Source: Chromohalobacter sp. 296-RDG (GTDB taxonomy: Bacteria > Pseudomonadota > Gammaproteobacteria > Pseudomonadales > Halomonadaceae). Taken from it: a DNA stretch of 64,000 nt. This document shows, one piece after another, positions 43,826 to 55,320 of this stretch. A model generated the notes under the pieces. The model worked only from the letters and a program-made list of their open reading frames with translations, had not been told where the DNA came from and made no database searches. Every line of letters begins with the position of its first letter. The stretch's first letter is position 1. The stretch covers positions 39,929-103,928 of the forward strand of contig NZ_JARANY010000008.1 in assembly GCF_029889885.1 (NCBI RefSeq), in the 5' to 3' direction. The position numbers and the translations under genes were made by a program.

Positions 43826-45160
43826 ATGGACCTGTTCGCTTCATCCCAATCCGATAACACACCGCTGGCCTATCGCATGCGGCCTCGCCGCCTGGACGAC
43901 TACGTCGGCCAGGAGGCATTGGTCGGCCCCGGCAAACCACTGAGTCGCATGGCGGAAAGTGGCGCGATACGCTCGATGATCCTGTGGGGGCCACCGGGCG
44001 TGGGCAAGACCACCTTGGCCGATATTCTCGCCGATGCTTCAGGCGCCATGCTCGAACGCCTATCGGCGGTGATGGCCGGCGTCAAGGACATCCGTGCCGC
44101 CGTGGAACGCGCCCGCGAAGGGCAGGTGCGCGGACAGCCGACGCTCTTGTTCCTCGATGAGATTCATCGTCTCAACAAGAGCCAACAGGATGCCTTGCTG
44201 CCGCACGTCGAATCCGGACTGCTGACGCTGATCGGCGCCACCACCGAGAATCCGTCATTCGAGGTCAATTCGGCGCTGCTCTCGCGGGCGCGCGTCTATG
44301 TGCTGCGCAAGCTGGAGGTGGACGATCTGCTGCGTGTGCTGCATCAGGCCCTGACGGATACCCAGCGCGGCCTGGGAGAGCGCCATATCGAGGCCGACGA
44401 GGACGTGCTGGAAACGCTCGCACGCTCGGCCTCGGGTGATGCGCGACGCGCACTGGGCCTGCTGGAAACGGCCTGCGACTTCGCCGAGCCCACCGAGAAC
44501 GGCGAGCGCCTGACCCTGCAGGCGCTGCATGAAGTCCTGGGGCACCAGGCCAGCGCCTTCGACAAGCAGGGCGATCATTATTACGACCTGCTCTCGGCGA
44601 TCCATAAATCGATACGCTCGTCACGCAGCGATGCCGCGCTTTTGTACATCGCACAATTCGTACAAGGCGGCGGTGACCCGCTCGATGTAGTGCGCCGCCT
44701 CGCCGCCATCGCCTCGGAGGACGTCGGCAATGCCGAGCCCCGTGCCCTGCCACTGGTGATGGCCGCCTGGGACGCCTACCTGCGTCTGGGCGACTACGAA
44801 GGCCAACGCGCCATCGCTCATGCCGCGCTGCATCTCGCCATCGCCCCCAAAAGCAACGCCATCGATCAGGCCTGGAACGCCGCCAAGCAATTCGTCGCCG
44901 CGAATCCCGACTTCGAGGTGCCCACCTACTTGCGCAACGCCCCCACCAAGCTGATGGAATCCCTCGGGCATGGCGAAGGCTACCGATACGCGCACAACGA
45001 ACCCAACGGTTACCCTGCCGGCCGCGCGCATGACTGCTGGCCCGCGGAGCTCCCCGCAACCGCCTTCTTCGCCCCCACCGAATACGGGCAGGAGAAACGC
45101 TTCAAGCAGATGCAGGCCTGGCGCGCCGAACTCGACGCCCAAGCCGATGGGACATCATGA
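43826..45160 (+). CDS. rarA: Replication-associated recombination protein A (RarA/MgsA)
   Basis: 444-residue AAA+ clamp-loader-like ATPase acting at stalled forks. N-terminal [20 protein letters not shown], Walker [13 protein letters not shown] (~52-63), Walker [20 protein letters not shown], and sensor [18 protein letters not shown] are visible, with the RarA tetramerisation domain at the C-terminus. ATG 43826 matches the family start. An in-frame ATG at 43742 lies inside the palindromic repeat and would add 28 unrelated residues. Confidence 0.94.
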   Translation: MDLFASSQSDNTPLAYRMRPRRLDDYVGQEALVGPGKPLSRMAESGAIRSMILWGPPGVGKTTLADILADASGAMLERLSAVMAGVKDIRAAVERAREGQVRGQPTLLFLDEIHRLNKSQQDALLPHVESGLLTLIGATTENPSFEVNSALLSRARVYVLRKLEVDDLLRVLHQALTDTQRGLGERHIEADEDVLETLARSASGDARRALGLLETACDFAEPTENGERLTLQALHEVLGHQASAFDKQGDHYYDLLSAIHKSIRSSRSDAALLYIAQFVQGGGDPLDVVRRLAAIASEDVGNAEPRALPLVMAAWDAYLRLGDYEGQRAIAHAALHLAIAPKSNAIDQAWNAAKQFVAANPDFEVPTYLRNAPTKLMESLGHGEGYRYAHNEPNGYPAGRAHDCWPAELPATAFFAPTEYGQEKRFKQMQAWRAELDAQADGTS

Positions 45161-45164
45161 AACG

Positions 45165-45187
45165 CACCGCCGCTCTCAGCGGCGGTG
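45165..45187. terminator. Hairpin between rarA and the SMC-like operon
   Basis: Perfect 10-bp stem CACCGCCGCT/AGCGGCGGTG with a CTC loop immediately after the rarA stop, in the convergent gap. T-tracts are short on both sides. Confidence 0.5.
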
Positions 45188-45222
45188 ACAAAAAAACAAT
45201 TGAGTGGACCCGTTCCTGTCGT

Positions 45223-46482
45223 TCATGCCAAATGCGCCAGTTGCAGGGTGACGTCGTGAATCAGGCGAAGGTCGTTGAAGTCGCTGGCACGGCTCTCCGC
45301 TTGGTGCAGGTGAAAAGCGCGCTGCTCACTACGCGGTAGGCCCTGGTATTCGGCGATCACCTGGAAGAGCCAGATCTCGTCGCCCCATTCCATGTCACTG
45401 TCCTGCAGGTAGGCCAGTGCACTGATGCCCATGGGATCGGGATGGTCGATCACCGTCAGGTAGAAATTTTCCACGTCCTGCTTGAGCGCCTGTTGGCTCG
45501 CCGCCACCAGGCTCTGCTCCTCGGCCTCGGCAGGCCGTGCGGCGGCAACGGCCTGCGGCTTGTGCACCGGCGTCGGTAGCTGGAACACGAGGTCGGTCAG
45601 CACGCGAATGTCCGGCTCATGATCCAGGGCCGGCGCGGCTGCGGCGATCAAAGGACTGGCTTGGTTGATCAGGTCAGGCACTTCGCTGCGCCGCGCATAG
45701 TTACCAGGAACGAAGTTGGGGTGCTCGCGTAGAAACGCCGCCATGCCGCTAATCAGCCGGCTACGCGATTGCTGCTGGCGAAACCGGGCCATCAGTTCGG
45801 TCAGACGGCTCTGAACTTCACGCAGGCTGGTGTAATGCTGACTGACCTGGCGCTGCAATTGACTGATCAGCAGCTTGCGCAGGGTGCCGTCGCTACCCAC
45901 CAGTTCGATCAGCTCATCGAAGTCGATCAGTTGCAGGCCATCCAGCAGGCGCACGATCTGCTTCTGGGCACGATCGTTTTCGCGGATCTTGTCGTTCAGG
46001 CGGCTCACGAAACCGAAGTCGCTGTTGAGGCGCTGCCAGAGACTATCGATGGCGTCGGCAAAACGCCCATTGAGATCATCGACGGCCTGGCGCAGGCGCA
46101 GCAACTGCTGCTCCTGGTGCCAGTATTCACTCTGGTTCTGAGCCTCGCGGTAGCTCTGCACCAACGTGCGCACCAGTTCCAGGGTTTCGCCCACATCGGC
46201 ATTGACCTGGCGGCGGGTTTCGTCGGCCAGCATCTCGGCGATCAACTCGCGCACCCGGGGCGCCAGCTTGACGCCCCCCTGATCGTCGGGCCGCCAGACG
46301 ATACGCGCGGCCAACAGCCGCCGCAATGCGCTATCGCTCAAGGCCTCCAGCGGCACTTCATCGCGACTGTAGCCCTGCATCAGGGCGTCGGCGTGCTTGC
46401 CGAGCAGCGCCAGACGCTCCACGCCGGTGCCGATCAGGCGACTTTCCAGCTCATGTTCGTCGCTCACAGCAAGCTCCTTCAT
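45223..46482 (-). CDS. Kleisin-like subunit of an Mks-type SMC complex (putative)
   Basis: 419 residues. The N-terminal ~100 look like a winged helix (ALSDSALRRLLAARIVWRPDDQGGVKLAPRVRELIAEM region). Residues ~100-260 are long helices with coiled-coil character, followed by an Ala/Pro/Glu-rich linker (~315-335) and a compact C-terminal domain (~345-415, ...NDLRLIHDVTLQLAHLA). Size, architecture and the SMC operon suit an MksF/JetA-like kleisin; sequence identity alone would not prove it. ATG 46482 overlaps the previous stop (ATGA). A GTG five codons later (46467) has AAGGAG 6 nt upstream and may be the real start. Confidence 0.6.
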   Translation of the reverse strand: MKELAVSDEHELESRLIGTGVERLALLGKHADALMQGYSRDEVPLEALSDSALRRLLAARIVWRPDDQGGVKLAPRVRELIAEMLADETRRQVNADVGETLELVRTLVQSYREAQNQSEYWHQEQQLLRLRQAVDDLNGRFADAIDSLWQRLNSDFGFVSRLNDKIRENDRAQKQIVRLLDGLQLIDFDELIELVGSDGTLRKLLISQLQRQVSQHYTSLREVQSRLTELMARFRQQQSRSRLISGMAAFLREHPNFVPGNYARRSEVPDLINQASPLIAAAAPALDHEPDIRVLTDLVFQLPTPVHKPQAVAAARPAEAEEQSLVAASQQALKQDVENFYLTVIDHPDPMGISALAYLQDSDMEWGDEIWLFQVIAEYQGLPRSEQRAFHLHQAESRASDFNDLRLIHDVTLQLAHLA

Positions 46483-47105
46483 AACAAGCTTTCCTGCGCC
46501 TGCGGGCTCTCATCGTCGACGGGCAGGTTTTCTTCGTCACGGATGAGCCGTACCAGATCGACGAGGTAATCGATCTTGCCGGTCACCAGATAGACCTGGC
46601 GGTCGGCATGCGGCTGTAGCAGATAACCGTGCTCCTTGAGGCGCTTGAAGACCTGCTTCATCTGGGCGTCGAGCTGCTCGCTCTGGGAGCCGAAGAAGCT
46701 GTCACCGGCGAGGCGTTCGAGCTGCTCACGCAGGCTCTGATTGTCCTCGCAGCGGGCGCTGAGCTCGGCGGGCTTGAGCACATCGCCCGGTGCCACCAGG
46801 GCGTCATGGCCCATCGCTTCCTGCATCAGTTGCAGCCATTCGAGCATCGGCATCAGGCTATGCAGCACCTCGCCGAGCTGCCGCGATAACTGCTCCCGGG
46901 CCTCGTCGTTGAGCTGTCGCCAGGCCAGGAAATAGACACTGCCCTCGGCGTTGGTGGCCAGACGGCGATTGAGCGGTCGCAGGTAGGTGTCGATCTGCTC
47001 GCGCACCTCCTCATCCTCGAGGCGGCGGAAGGCCCTGTCATCGCTCACGGCGCAGACGAACTCGCCGGCCAGCAAACGCTCCAGCAACGGACCATGTTCG
47101 ATCAT
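46479..47105 (-). CDS. MksE-like kite subunit of an SMC complex (putative)
   Basis: 208 residues, mainly helical with two predicted winged-helix units: ~1-70, and ~145-190 ending in ...LKEHGYLLQPHADRQVYLVTG. This is the expected make-up of MksE/JetB kite proteins. Start and stop both overlap neighbours by four bases (ATGA), so the three genes are tightly coupled and likely made in fixed ratio. Assignment rests on context and architecture. Confidence 0.6.
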   Translation of the reverse strand: MIEHGPLLERLLAGEFVCAVSDDRAFRRLEDEEVREQIDTYLRPLNRRLATNAEGSVYFLAWRQLNDEAREQLSRQLGEVLHSLMPMLEWLQLMQEAMGHDALVAPGDVLKPAELSARCEDNQSLREQLERLAGDSFFGSQSEQLDAQMKQVFKRLKEHGYLLQPHADRQVYLVTGKIDYLVDLVRLIRDEENLPVDDESPQAQESLL

Positions 47106-50100
47106 GACGAGACCTCCTCGGTGGTGCGTTCCTGCAGGCGCTCGGCCAAGCGGCTCAGACGCGGTTCGATGCGCTTCAGGCGGCGGCGACTCGATTGTTC
47201 GGCATCACGGTCGATCAGATAGCGATTACGGAATAACAGCAAGACGTCGGACTCGGGATTGGGAAACGCCCCGACGATATGAATACGATTGCTATCGCAG
47301 GCATCGAACAACGTCTCGACGTTGTGATAGGCCAGCGTGCCGATCTCATCGATGGGCCAGTGAATGGCGATCTCCGAAGAGCCGCGCAACAGTCGCGTGA
47401 AGGCGAGCAGGAACTTGCACAGGATCAAGTAAGCCATGCCGTGGCTCGAGGACTCGAGCAACTGGCGATCGCTTTTGATCACCAGGTCGGTGCCGCCCTC
47501 GTTCAAGTGCAACTCGAGGCGCAGCAAGCTTTCGAAACTGTATTGCTGGTCGTGGCGCAGCAAGTCGACGACATCGGCCAGCGCATCCAGATAATCATCA
47601 CTGGGGAGCGTCTGGCTGGAGCTCTCCCAGTCACGATAAAGCTGAGCGAAGCGCTTGAGTGGCTCCCAGAAGCCCAGCTCGTCGATGGTCGACTGAATGC
47701 GTACCTCCGCCTTGTTGATACCCTCGAGGCGCAGGTCATCGGCCACCTCTTCGGACAAGCGGCGGCTCTGGGCGCTGATGCGTCGATTGAGGTCACGGAA
47801 GACGGTGAAGAACTTGTCCAGATCGGCGCCCAGGTTGCGCCCCTGCTGGATCAATTGCTGCTGCTGATCTTCGAGCAATTGCAGCATGCCCCGCAGAAGC
47901 GGTAGCTGACGACGCGGATCGATACCCTGCTCGCCTGTCCCGCTGCCCGAGCCACTGAACAGCTTGGCGCGCTCGGCTTCCAAGGTCTCGACGAAGCCCT
48001 GACTGGCGCCCTTGATCAGCTCACTCTCGACCTGCTCGCAGCCCTTGCGCAGGGTTTCCACTTCCCTGCTCCGGTTACTCAGCGCCTGGCGCGTGCGCTC
48101 GATGCGCTCATGCACATCGCCTGGCGCTTCTCGAGGCGACTCGCCGGCGGCACTCGACGTTGACGCAAGCCCTAGTCCGTCGACCTGACCGAGCAATGGC
48201 TTGAGGGCGTCGATGACCTCGCGTTCGCCATTGCAGCTTGCCTTGAGCGTCTTGTCAGCTTGCTGGTGCGCAACCTTGGCGGCCTGAAAATCATTACGGC
48301 ATTGATCGCGTTGGTGCTCGGCGGCCTGCTTGTCACGTGTCAGCGTCGCTTCGCGGTCAACCAGTTGCGGCTTGCGCTCGCCCCATTCAACACGCATGAA
48401 GCGCGTGTAAGCATCGAGTTCTTCGCGGCGACTTTCGGTGACGCGAATGCGCTCCTGCAGATCACTGATACGCTGGCGCGTCGAGCGCAGGGTTTCGGGA
48501 TCACCGCCCTGGTCCTGAAGCTCCTGATCGAAAGCAGCTTCCAATTCCTGGCGTTGACGCTGGTGCTCGGTTTTGAGGTCTTCGAGTTGTTGCTTGTACT
48601 GATCGATACGCGTGTCGAAGCTGGCCAACTGGCTCTGGCCATCGGCCTTGAGTTCCAGGAGTTGCGCTTGATGGGTCTCATCGAGCGTGCTCAGAGCCTC
48701 GCGCTTTTCATCGCGTAGCGCCTTGTCGGCAGCCTGCTGGCTGGCCAGCGCTTCTTCGGCGGCCTGGCGGCGCTCTTTCTGCTGCCGAGCGTGGCGCTCC
48801 TGAAGTTGATGTCGAGCATCCAGGGCATATTCGACTTCGTCATCGGCATGCTTGAGGGCGAGCCGCGCCTGGCTGAGAGGTTCCTCGGCACCCTGCACTC
48901 TGTCATGGCAAGCTTTGAGTTGCTTCTCTGCGGCCTGAAGATCGGTGTCGGCGCGCGCTTGTTCGGCTTCGGCGGCGTCGATAGCGGCATTGAGACTCGC
49001 CTCGTCGCGGGCATGATCGGGCAGCTCGATGGCGGCAAGGTCGAGCGCCACGCCGAACAGGTCGTCGTGCTCGTTGTCACCAAGCTGTGGTGAAAGGTCG
49101 CGACGCTCGAGCAGTTCGGGCGCAATGACCTTGCCCAGGTGATGCTCCCAGCCAGGACGGTGATAACGCATGAAATAGCGCAGACTGCCCTCGGCGGGAT
49201 CGCGCTGATGCTGGAGTTCCTGAGAGCGCTGGTTCGCCCGATTGAGTTGTTGCTTGGCACTTTCTCGCTGCTGCTCTGCCGTGTCGCGCTCACGGCGCAG
49301 GGTTTCGTGCTCACGGCGCAAACCTTCGAGACGACTGGCGGCAGCGTTGCGATCGCTCTGGGCCTGATCGACCCTGGACTGGGCGAGCTCCGCTTCCTGA
49401 ACCTCTTCGGGCACCTGGCCGGTCGAGGCGAGTTGCGCCTTGAGATCGGCCAAGCGTTCGATGCCTTGCTCAAGCCGTGTCTGGTAGGCGCCATCCAGTT
49501 CGCTACGCTGCGTGTGGTACTGGGCTTCCAGTTCACGCTCGGAGGCCCACTGCTGCTCCTGGCGCGCCGACTTCTCGTCGCCCAGTTCATTGATGAGCGC
49601 CTGAATCTCATCGGTGCGCCGCGAGAGGTTATCGGCCAGCTCGCGCAGGCGCCCGTCAAGGCGTGAGCGGTTGGCCGCAGAGGCCTCCTGCATCACCGCC
49701 AGATGCTCCTGCAACTGCTGGGCCTGTTCACGCCATTGCGGCAGTTCGGCCAGATCCCGCTCCAGGGCGGGCATATCGGCCTCGGCATACTGCTCGTATT
49801 GCTGCTGCAGATCGTTCAGGCTGCGCTGGGTACGGTCCAGTTCACTGGCAAGCTCACTGATGCGGTCGTTGAACGTGTCGCGGGCCTGCTCGTATTCCTG
49901 CTCGCGCGCCTGAAAGGCTTCCTGCTGTGTGTTCAGCTCGGCCTCGGTATCGGCCAGCACACGCTCTGCCCGATGGCGGTCGGCATCCAACTGTGGCTTG
50001 AGCTGCCAGAGTGTCGATTCAAGATCGACGATATCGCGATCGACGTCGGCCAGTTCCGCCAGCGACTTTTGCAGCGGTTCCAGACGCATCGACTGGCGCA

Positions 50101-50812
50101 TCTGCGCGATCCAGTCACGCGCTTTGGTGTTGCGGATACGGGTGACCGGCAGTTCGACGCCGTCTTCTTCGAAGATCGCCGCCAGCATGGTCTTGAGGGT
50201 ATCCATCTTGCCCTCTTTGGCATGCACCGCCGAAATCAGTTTTTCCATGTGACGAATGCGTCGCTCGGGCTTGACCAGACTGAACTTCGCGGCGGTCTGG
50301 CGCAGCTTCAACGCTTCGCGCCGATTACCCTGCTGCTGGGTGAAATCATTCTGGATCACCGCGCGGTATTCGGAGGTCGCCCCATACTTGGCCGAGAAGT
50401 CGATGCCAGCACGGCGCAACCCAGCCAGCCAGTCGCCGTACTCCAGCGCCACGACACCTTCCTGGCTTTCCACCAGATAATCCTCGGGTTGGTACGGCGC
50501 AGCGACGAAACGATATTCCAGTCCGCCCTCTTTCTTGCGTGTCAGCACGGCCTGGCAGACATTACCGGCTTCACGACGGTATTCGTAGATCAGATAGCTG
50601 TTGCGATGCGGCAGGTAGAAAGCATCGAACTTCATCCGTGTCTTGGGGACGACCTTGTTGGGCAGTTCGCCATAGAAGACCGGCACCAGTCGCTGCAGCG
50701 TGGTCTTGCCCGAGGCGTTGGTGCCGCAAATATTGGTATGGCCATCGACATCCAGTTCGACGACGCCTTCCAGATGACCGTGAATCATCACGATACGTAA
50801 CAAATGGGCCAT
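47102..50812 (-). CDS. SMC-like ATPase (MksB/DUF3584-like)
   Basis: 1236 residues. N-terminal Walker A GTNASGKTT (30-38). Two long coiled-coil arms (~260-560 and ~640-960, Glu/Gln/Arg/Ala-rich) flank a hinge-like domain (~565-640, containing RYFMRYHRPGWEHHLGKVIA). The C-terminal head has a divergent ABC signature (LESSSHGMAYLILCKF) and Walker B HWPIDEIGTLA. This is the SMC/Rad50-type order. ATG 50812 has AAGGA 6 nt upstream; the 11-codon longer start is weaker. First gene of a three-gene overlapping operon, divergent from a RecQ-like helicase. No MksG/JetD-type gene is adjacent. Role in chromosome organisation or plasmid exclusion is inferred. Confidence 0.75.
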   Translation of the reverse strand: MAHLLRIVMIHGHLEGVVELDVDGHTNICGTNASGKTTLQRLVPVFYGELPNKVVPKTRMKFDAFYLPHRNSYLIYEYRREAGNVCQAVLTRKKEGGLEYRFVAAPYQPEDYLVESQEGVVALEYGDWLAGLRRAGIDFSAKYGATSEYRAVIQNDFTQQQGNRREALKLRQTAAKFSLVKPERRIRHMEKLISAVHAKEGKMDTLKTMLAAIFEEDGVELPVTRIRNTKARDWIAQMRQSMRLEPLQKSLAELADVDRDIVDLESTLWQLKPQLDADRHRAERVLADTEAELNTQQEAFQAREQEYEQARDTFNDRISELASELDRTQRSLNDLQQQYEQYAEADMPALERDLAELPQWREQAQQLQEHLAVMQEASAANRSRLDGRLRELADNLSRRTDEIQALINELGDEKSARQEQQWASERELEAQYHTQRSELDGAYQTRLEQGIERLADLKAQLASTGQVPEEVQEAELAQSRVDQAQSDRNAAASRLEGLRREHETLRRERDTAEQQRESAKQQLNRANQRSQELQHQRDPAEGSLRYFMRYHRPGWEHHLGKVIAPELLERRDLSPQLGDNEHDDLFGVALDLAAIELPDHARDEASLNAAIDAAEAEQARADTDLQAAEKQLKACHDRVQGAEEPLSQARLALKHADDEVEYALDARHQLQERHARQQKERRQAAEEALASQQAADKALRDEKREALSTLDETHQAQLLELKADGQSQLASFDTRIDQYKQQLEDLKTEHQRQRQELEAAFDQELQDQGGDPETLRSTRQRISDLQERIRVTESRREELDAYTRFMRVEWGERKPQLVDREATLTRDKQAAEHQRDQCRNDFQAAKVAHQQADKTLKASCNGEREVIDALKPLLGQVDGLGLASTSSAAGESPREAPGDVHERIERTRQALSNRSREVETLRKGCEQVESELIKGASQGFVETLEAERAKLFSGSGSGTGEQGIDPRRQLPLLRGMLQLLEDQQQQLIQQGRNLGADLDKFFTVFRDLNRRISAQSRRLSEEVADDLRLEGINKAEVRIQSTIDELGFWEPLKRFAQLYRDWESSSQTLPSDDYLDALADVVDLLRHDQQYSFESLLRLELHLNEGGTDLVIKSDRQLLESSSHGMAYLILCKFLLAFTRLLRGSSEIAIHWPIDEIGTLAYHNVETLFDACDSNRIHIVGAFPNPESDVLLLFRNRYLIDRDAEQSSRRRLKRIEPRLSRLAERLQERTTEEVSS

Positions 50813-51000
50813 GCCGCGTCCTTGGTAGTTTGCGCTTTTTTTCAAAAAACCATTCTACCCACCGCCGGCATGCACAACCAAGTTGGCACCTCATCCATGC
50901 CATCCATTGCAAAGAACACACCATGCAGTGAAGCTAATCCAGCACCTCGATGGCCACAGGGTGTAAGATATCGCCCTCAGATCGTGGCAAGGAGCACCGC

Positions 51001-52980
<1,980 letters not shown>

Positions 52981-53060
52981 ATCACGCGCCGTTGCGGTAG
53001 GCCTGCCCCGGCGCTGGCTTCTACACTGATAGAAATCACTCGAAGGAGGCGAAGAACACC

Positions 53061-53417
53061 ATGAGCGAGCTTGCCGAACTGAAATGCGAAGCCTGCAGTG
53101 CCGACGCCCCCACCGTCAGCGAAGGGGAAATGCATAGTCTCGGCGCCGAGATTCCCGAGTGGCGGATCGTGGAGCGCGATGGCATCATGCAATTGGAACG
53201 TGAGTTCACGTTCCGCAACTTCAAGCAGGCCCTGGCGTTCACCAATCAGGTGGGCGATATCGCCGAGGCAGAAGGTCATCACCCGGCGCTGACCACCGAA
53301 TGGGGCAAGGTCACCGTTACCTGGTGGTCGCACAAGATCAAGGGCTTGCACCAAAACGATTTCATCATGGCCGCCAGAACCGACGAGGTAGCGCAGTCCA
53401 ATGTTCGAGCAGATTGA
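53061..53417 (+). CDS. phhB: Pterin-4a-carbinolamine dehydratase
   Basis: 118-residue PCD/DCoH protein that recycles the oxidised tetrahydropterin cofactor of aromatic hydroxylases. The active-site stretch [20 protein letters not shown] is intact, and the N-terminal CEAC segment is common in proteobacterial members. GAAGGAGG lies upstream of the ATG. It overlaps tyrB by 17 bp. In Pseudomonas it sits in phhABC; here the hydroxylase gene phhA is absent and the helicase gene is upstream. Confidence 0.92.
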   Translation: MSELAELKCEACSADAPTVSEGEMHSLGAEIPEWRIVERDGIMQLEREFTFRNFKQALAFTNQVGDIAEAEGHHPALTTEWGKVTVTWWSHKIKGLHQNDFIMAARTDEVAQSNVRAD

Positions 53418-54591
53418 ACGCGTACCCGGGGATGCCATCCTCGGACTTATTGAAGCCTTCAAGAAGGATCCCAACCCCCAGAAAGTCGACCTGGGGGTCG
53501 GCGTTTACCGTGACGCGCACGGCAATACGCCCGTCATGCGGGCCGTCAAGGAGGCCGAGGAGCGGCTGCTGAACAACGAGACGACCAAGAGCTATATCGG
53601 CTCGCACGGCGATCCGCGTTACGGCCAGGCGGTACTCGAACTGGTCCTGGGGACAGATTCACCGGTACTGGCCGCTAACCGCGCCAGTGCCACGCAGTCT
53701 CCCGGCGGCACGGGGGCATTGCGCCTGGCGGCGGACTTCATCAAGTCGCAACTGCCCGGCAAGAGCATCTGGGTCTCCGATCCGACATGGCCCAACCACC
53801 TGGGCATCTTTCACGCGGCAGGCGTCGAGCTGAAGAAGTATCCGTACGTGGACGCCGATAACCGTCTCGATTTCGACGGTATGCTGGGCGCCCTGCAGCA
53901 GATTCCCGAAGGCGATGTGGTACTGCTGCATGCCTGCTGTCACAATCCCTCGGGCTTCGATCTATCACGCGAGCAATGGCAACGCGTGCTGGAAGTCGTG
54001 CGCGAGCGGCGTCTACTGCCACTGGTCGACTTTGCCTATCAAGGCTTCGGCGATGGCCTCGATGCCGACGCCTACGGCCCGCGCCTGCTGGCCGAAAACC
54101 TCGATGAAGTGATGATCACCAGTTCCTGCTCCAAGAACTTCGGGGTCTATCGCGAACGTACCGGCTGCATGATCATGATCGCCCGCGATGGCGAGCAGAT
54201 GGAAAACGTCCGCTCGCAGATGGCCATCGTCGCCCGCGAAAACTACTCCAACCCGCCGGCCCATGGCGGCGCAGTGGTCGCCGAGATTCTCAACGACGAG
54301 GCACTTGCCAACATGTGGCGTGAGGAACTCACCGAGATGCGTGACCGCATCAACGGGCTACGGCAAGATTTCGTGGAGGCGCTCGAGCCTTATGGACTGG
54401 ACGAGCGGTTCGCCTTCATCGCCGAGCAGCGTGGCATGTTCTCCTATACTGGACTGAATCCGGCACAGGTTGACCGTCTGCGCGACGAGTTCGGCATCTA
54501 CATGGTGCGCTCCGGTCGGGCCAACGTTGCCGGTCTGGCGCAGGAAAATCTGCCCTACGTGGCCAAGGCCATCGCCACCGTCGTCGGCTGA
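53401..54591 (+). CDS. tyrB: Aromatic amino acid aminotransferase (TyrB/PhhC-like)
   Basis: 396-residue class Ia aminotransferase, same size as TyrB and AspC. N-terminal [29 protein letters not shown] lysine in [15 protein letters not shown], and C-terminal arginine region ([13 protein letters not shown]) are clear. TyrB and AspC cannot be separated by motifs; the preceding phhB gene favours aromatic substrates, as for PhhC of Pseudomonas. Overlap with phhB indicates coupling. Confidence 0.9.
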   Translation: MFEQIERVPGDAILGLIEAFKKDPNPQKVDLGVGVYRDAHGNTPVMRAVKEAEERLLNNETTKSYIGSHGDPRYGQAVLELVLGTDSPVLAANRASATQSPGGTGALRLAADFIKSQLPGKSIWVSDPTWPNHLGIFHAAGVELKKYPYVDADNRLDFDGMLGALQQIPEGDVVLLHACCHNPSGFDLSREQWQRVLEVVRERRLLPLVDFAYQGFGDGLDADAYGPRLLAENLDEVMITSSCSKNFGVYRERTGCMIMIARDGEQMENVRSQMAIVARENYSNPPAHGGAVVAEILNDEALANMWREELTEMRDRINGLRQDFVEALEPYGLDERFAFIAEQRGMFSYTGLNPAQVDRLRDEFGIYMVRSGRANVAGLAQENLPYVAKAIATVVG

Positions 54592-54618
54592 TAAAAAGCC
54601 CTGACACGCACAACGCAT

Positions 54619-54655
54619 AAACGCCCGCCATGCTCACGCATGACGGGCGTTTTAT
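54619..54655. terminator. Terminator after tyrB
   Basis: AACGCCCG/CGGGCGTT stem extended by CATG/CATG past one mismatch. Followed by TTATTTT on the plus strand, with A-rich sequence on the other side. It separates tyrB from the convergent EF-hand gene. Confidence 0.7.
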
Positions 54656-54679
54656 TTTGCGCTTACTTCTTTACGCTCA

Positions 54680-55093
54680 CTAATCCTGAGCGTCGGGTAG
54701 CGTGTCCGAGCCGACTTCATCGCGGAATGCCTCCCGCGTCACCTCGCCCTCATCGCTCTCGAGTCGTTGAAAGAGCTCGAGTCGGTCGGCCTGACGTGCC
54801 TCTTCTTCACTGAGCATGCCATCCTCATCGACATCCAACTGATCGAAGGTCACCGCGTTACGGCGCTGATCGAGCGGCGTTTGCGCACCTCCCTGACCAA
54901 AGCTGGCATCCTCATCGCTGACGCCTGTTGCCTTCTCACTGACCTCGCCCGCCTCGGTCGCTTGGCCTTTCTGGTCCTCGGGCGGCGCAGCCTCGTCCTG
55001 GGCGAGTACCGACCCACTCACTAGCACAGAACCGCTCAATAACAACGCCAACATGCCGGCGCTCCCGACACGCCAGCCAGCGCGAATCGTCAT
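54680..55093 (-). CDS. Secreted EF-hand protein
   Basis: 137 residues. Signal peptide ~1-32 (LALLLSGSVLVSGSVLAQ). A highly acidic low-complexity region (~33-75) precedes one canonical EF-hand loop (Asp87, Asp89, Asp91-Gly, Leu, Glu98: DVDEDGMLSEEE). A second, degenerate half-loop follows (ESDEGEVTREAF). Probably binds Ca2+ in the periplasm; partner unknown. Start at 55093 (GAGGAG upstream) gives the signal peptide; upstream codons do not. Confidence 0.8.
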   Translation of the reverse strand: MTIRAGWRVGSAGMLALLLSGSVLVSGSVLAQDEAAPPEDQKGQATEAGEVSEKATGVSDEDASFGQGGAQTPLDQRRNAVTFDQLDVDEDGMLSEEEARQADRLELFQRLESDEGEVTREAFRDEVGSDTLPDAQD

Positions 55094-55209
55094 CGCTGTC
55101 TCCTCAATGGCTCTCATTACATTCCAGGGCACCCGCCGCCCGCGGCGGACCGGGTCTGATGCGAGCATTGGACAAGCGATGCACGCGGGGATTCCCTACC
55201 TACTTGGGA

Positions 55210-55320
55210 TCACTCAGCGTAACGCGCCACACCCAACCCCTGGGTATCGTTTTCCGGGCGACAGCCAGCCCAGAACTCAGCCTTGGCCATACCGCCACCT
55301 TCCGGCAAGATATCACGCAT
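55210..55320 (-). CDS. Possible 36-residue protein coupled to the MATE gene
   Basis: The ATG shares a base with the MATE stop (TGATG), and the frame runs 36 codons to TGA. It has a protein-like composition with one Cys and ends in ...DTQGLGVARYAE. There is no separate ribosome site, so it would rely on termination-reinitiation. I do not recognise the family; it may be chance. Confidence 0.35.
   Translation of the reverse strand: MRDILPEGGGMAKAEFWAGCRPENDTQGLGVARYAE

Noticed and set aside
49703..50800. 365-codon frame antisense to the SMC-like gene
   Set aside because: Lies inside the coiled-coil gene; the repetitive Gln/Leu composition mirrors the antisense of Glu/Gln/Arg codons.
45223..50812. 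Wadjet (JetABCD) plasmid-defence system
   Set aside because: The SMC, kite and kleisin-like genes are there, but no JetD-like nuclease lies on either side and the gene order differs, so the Wadjet label is not supported.
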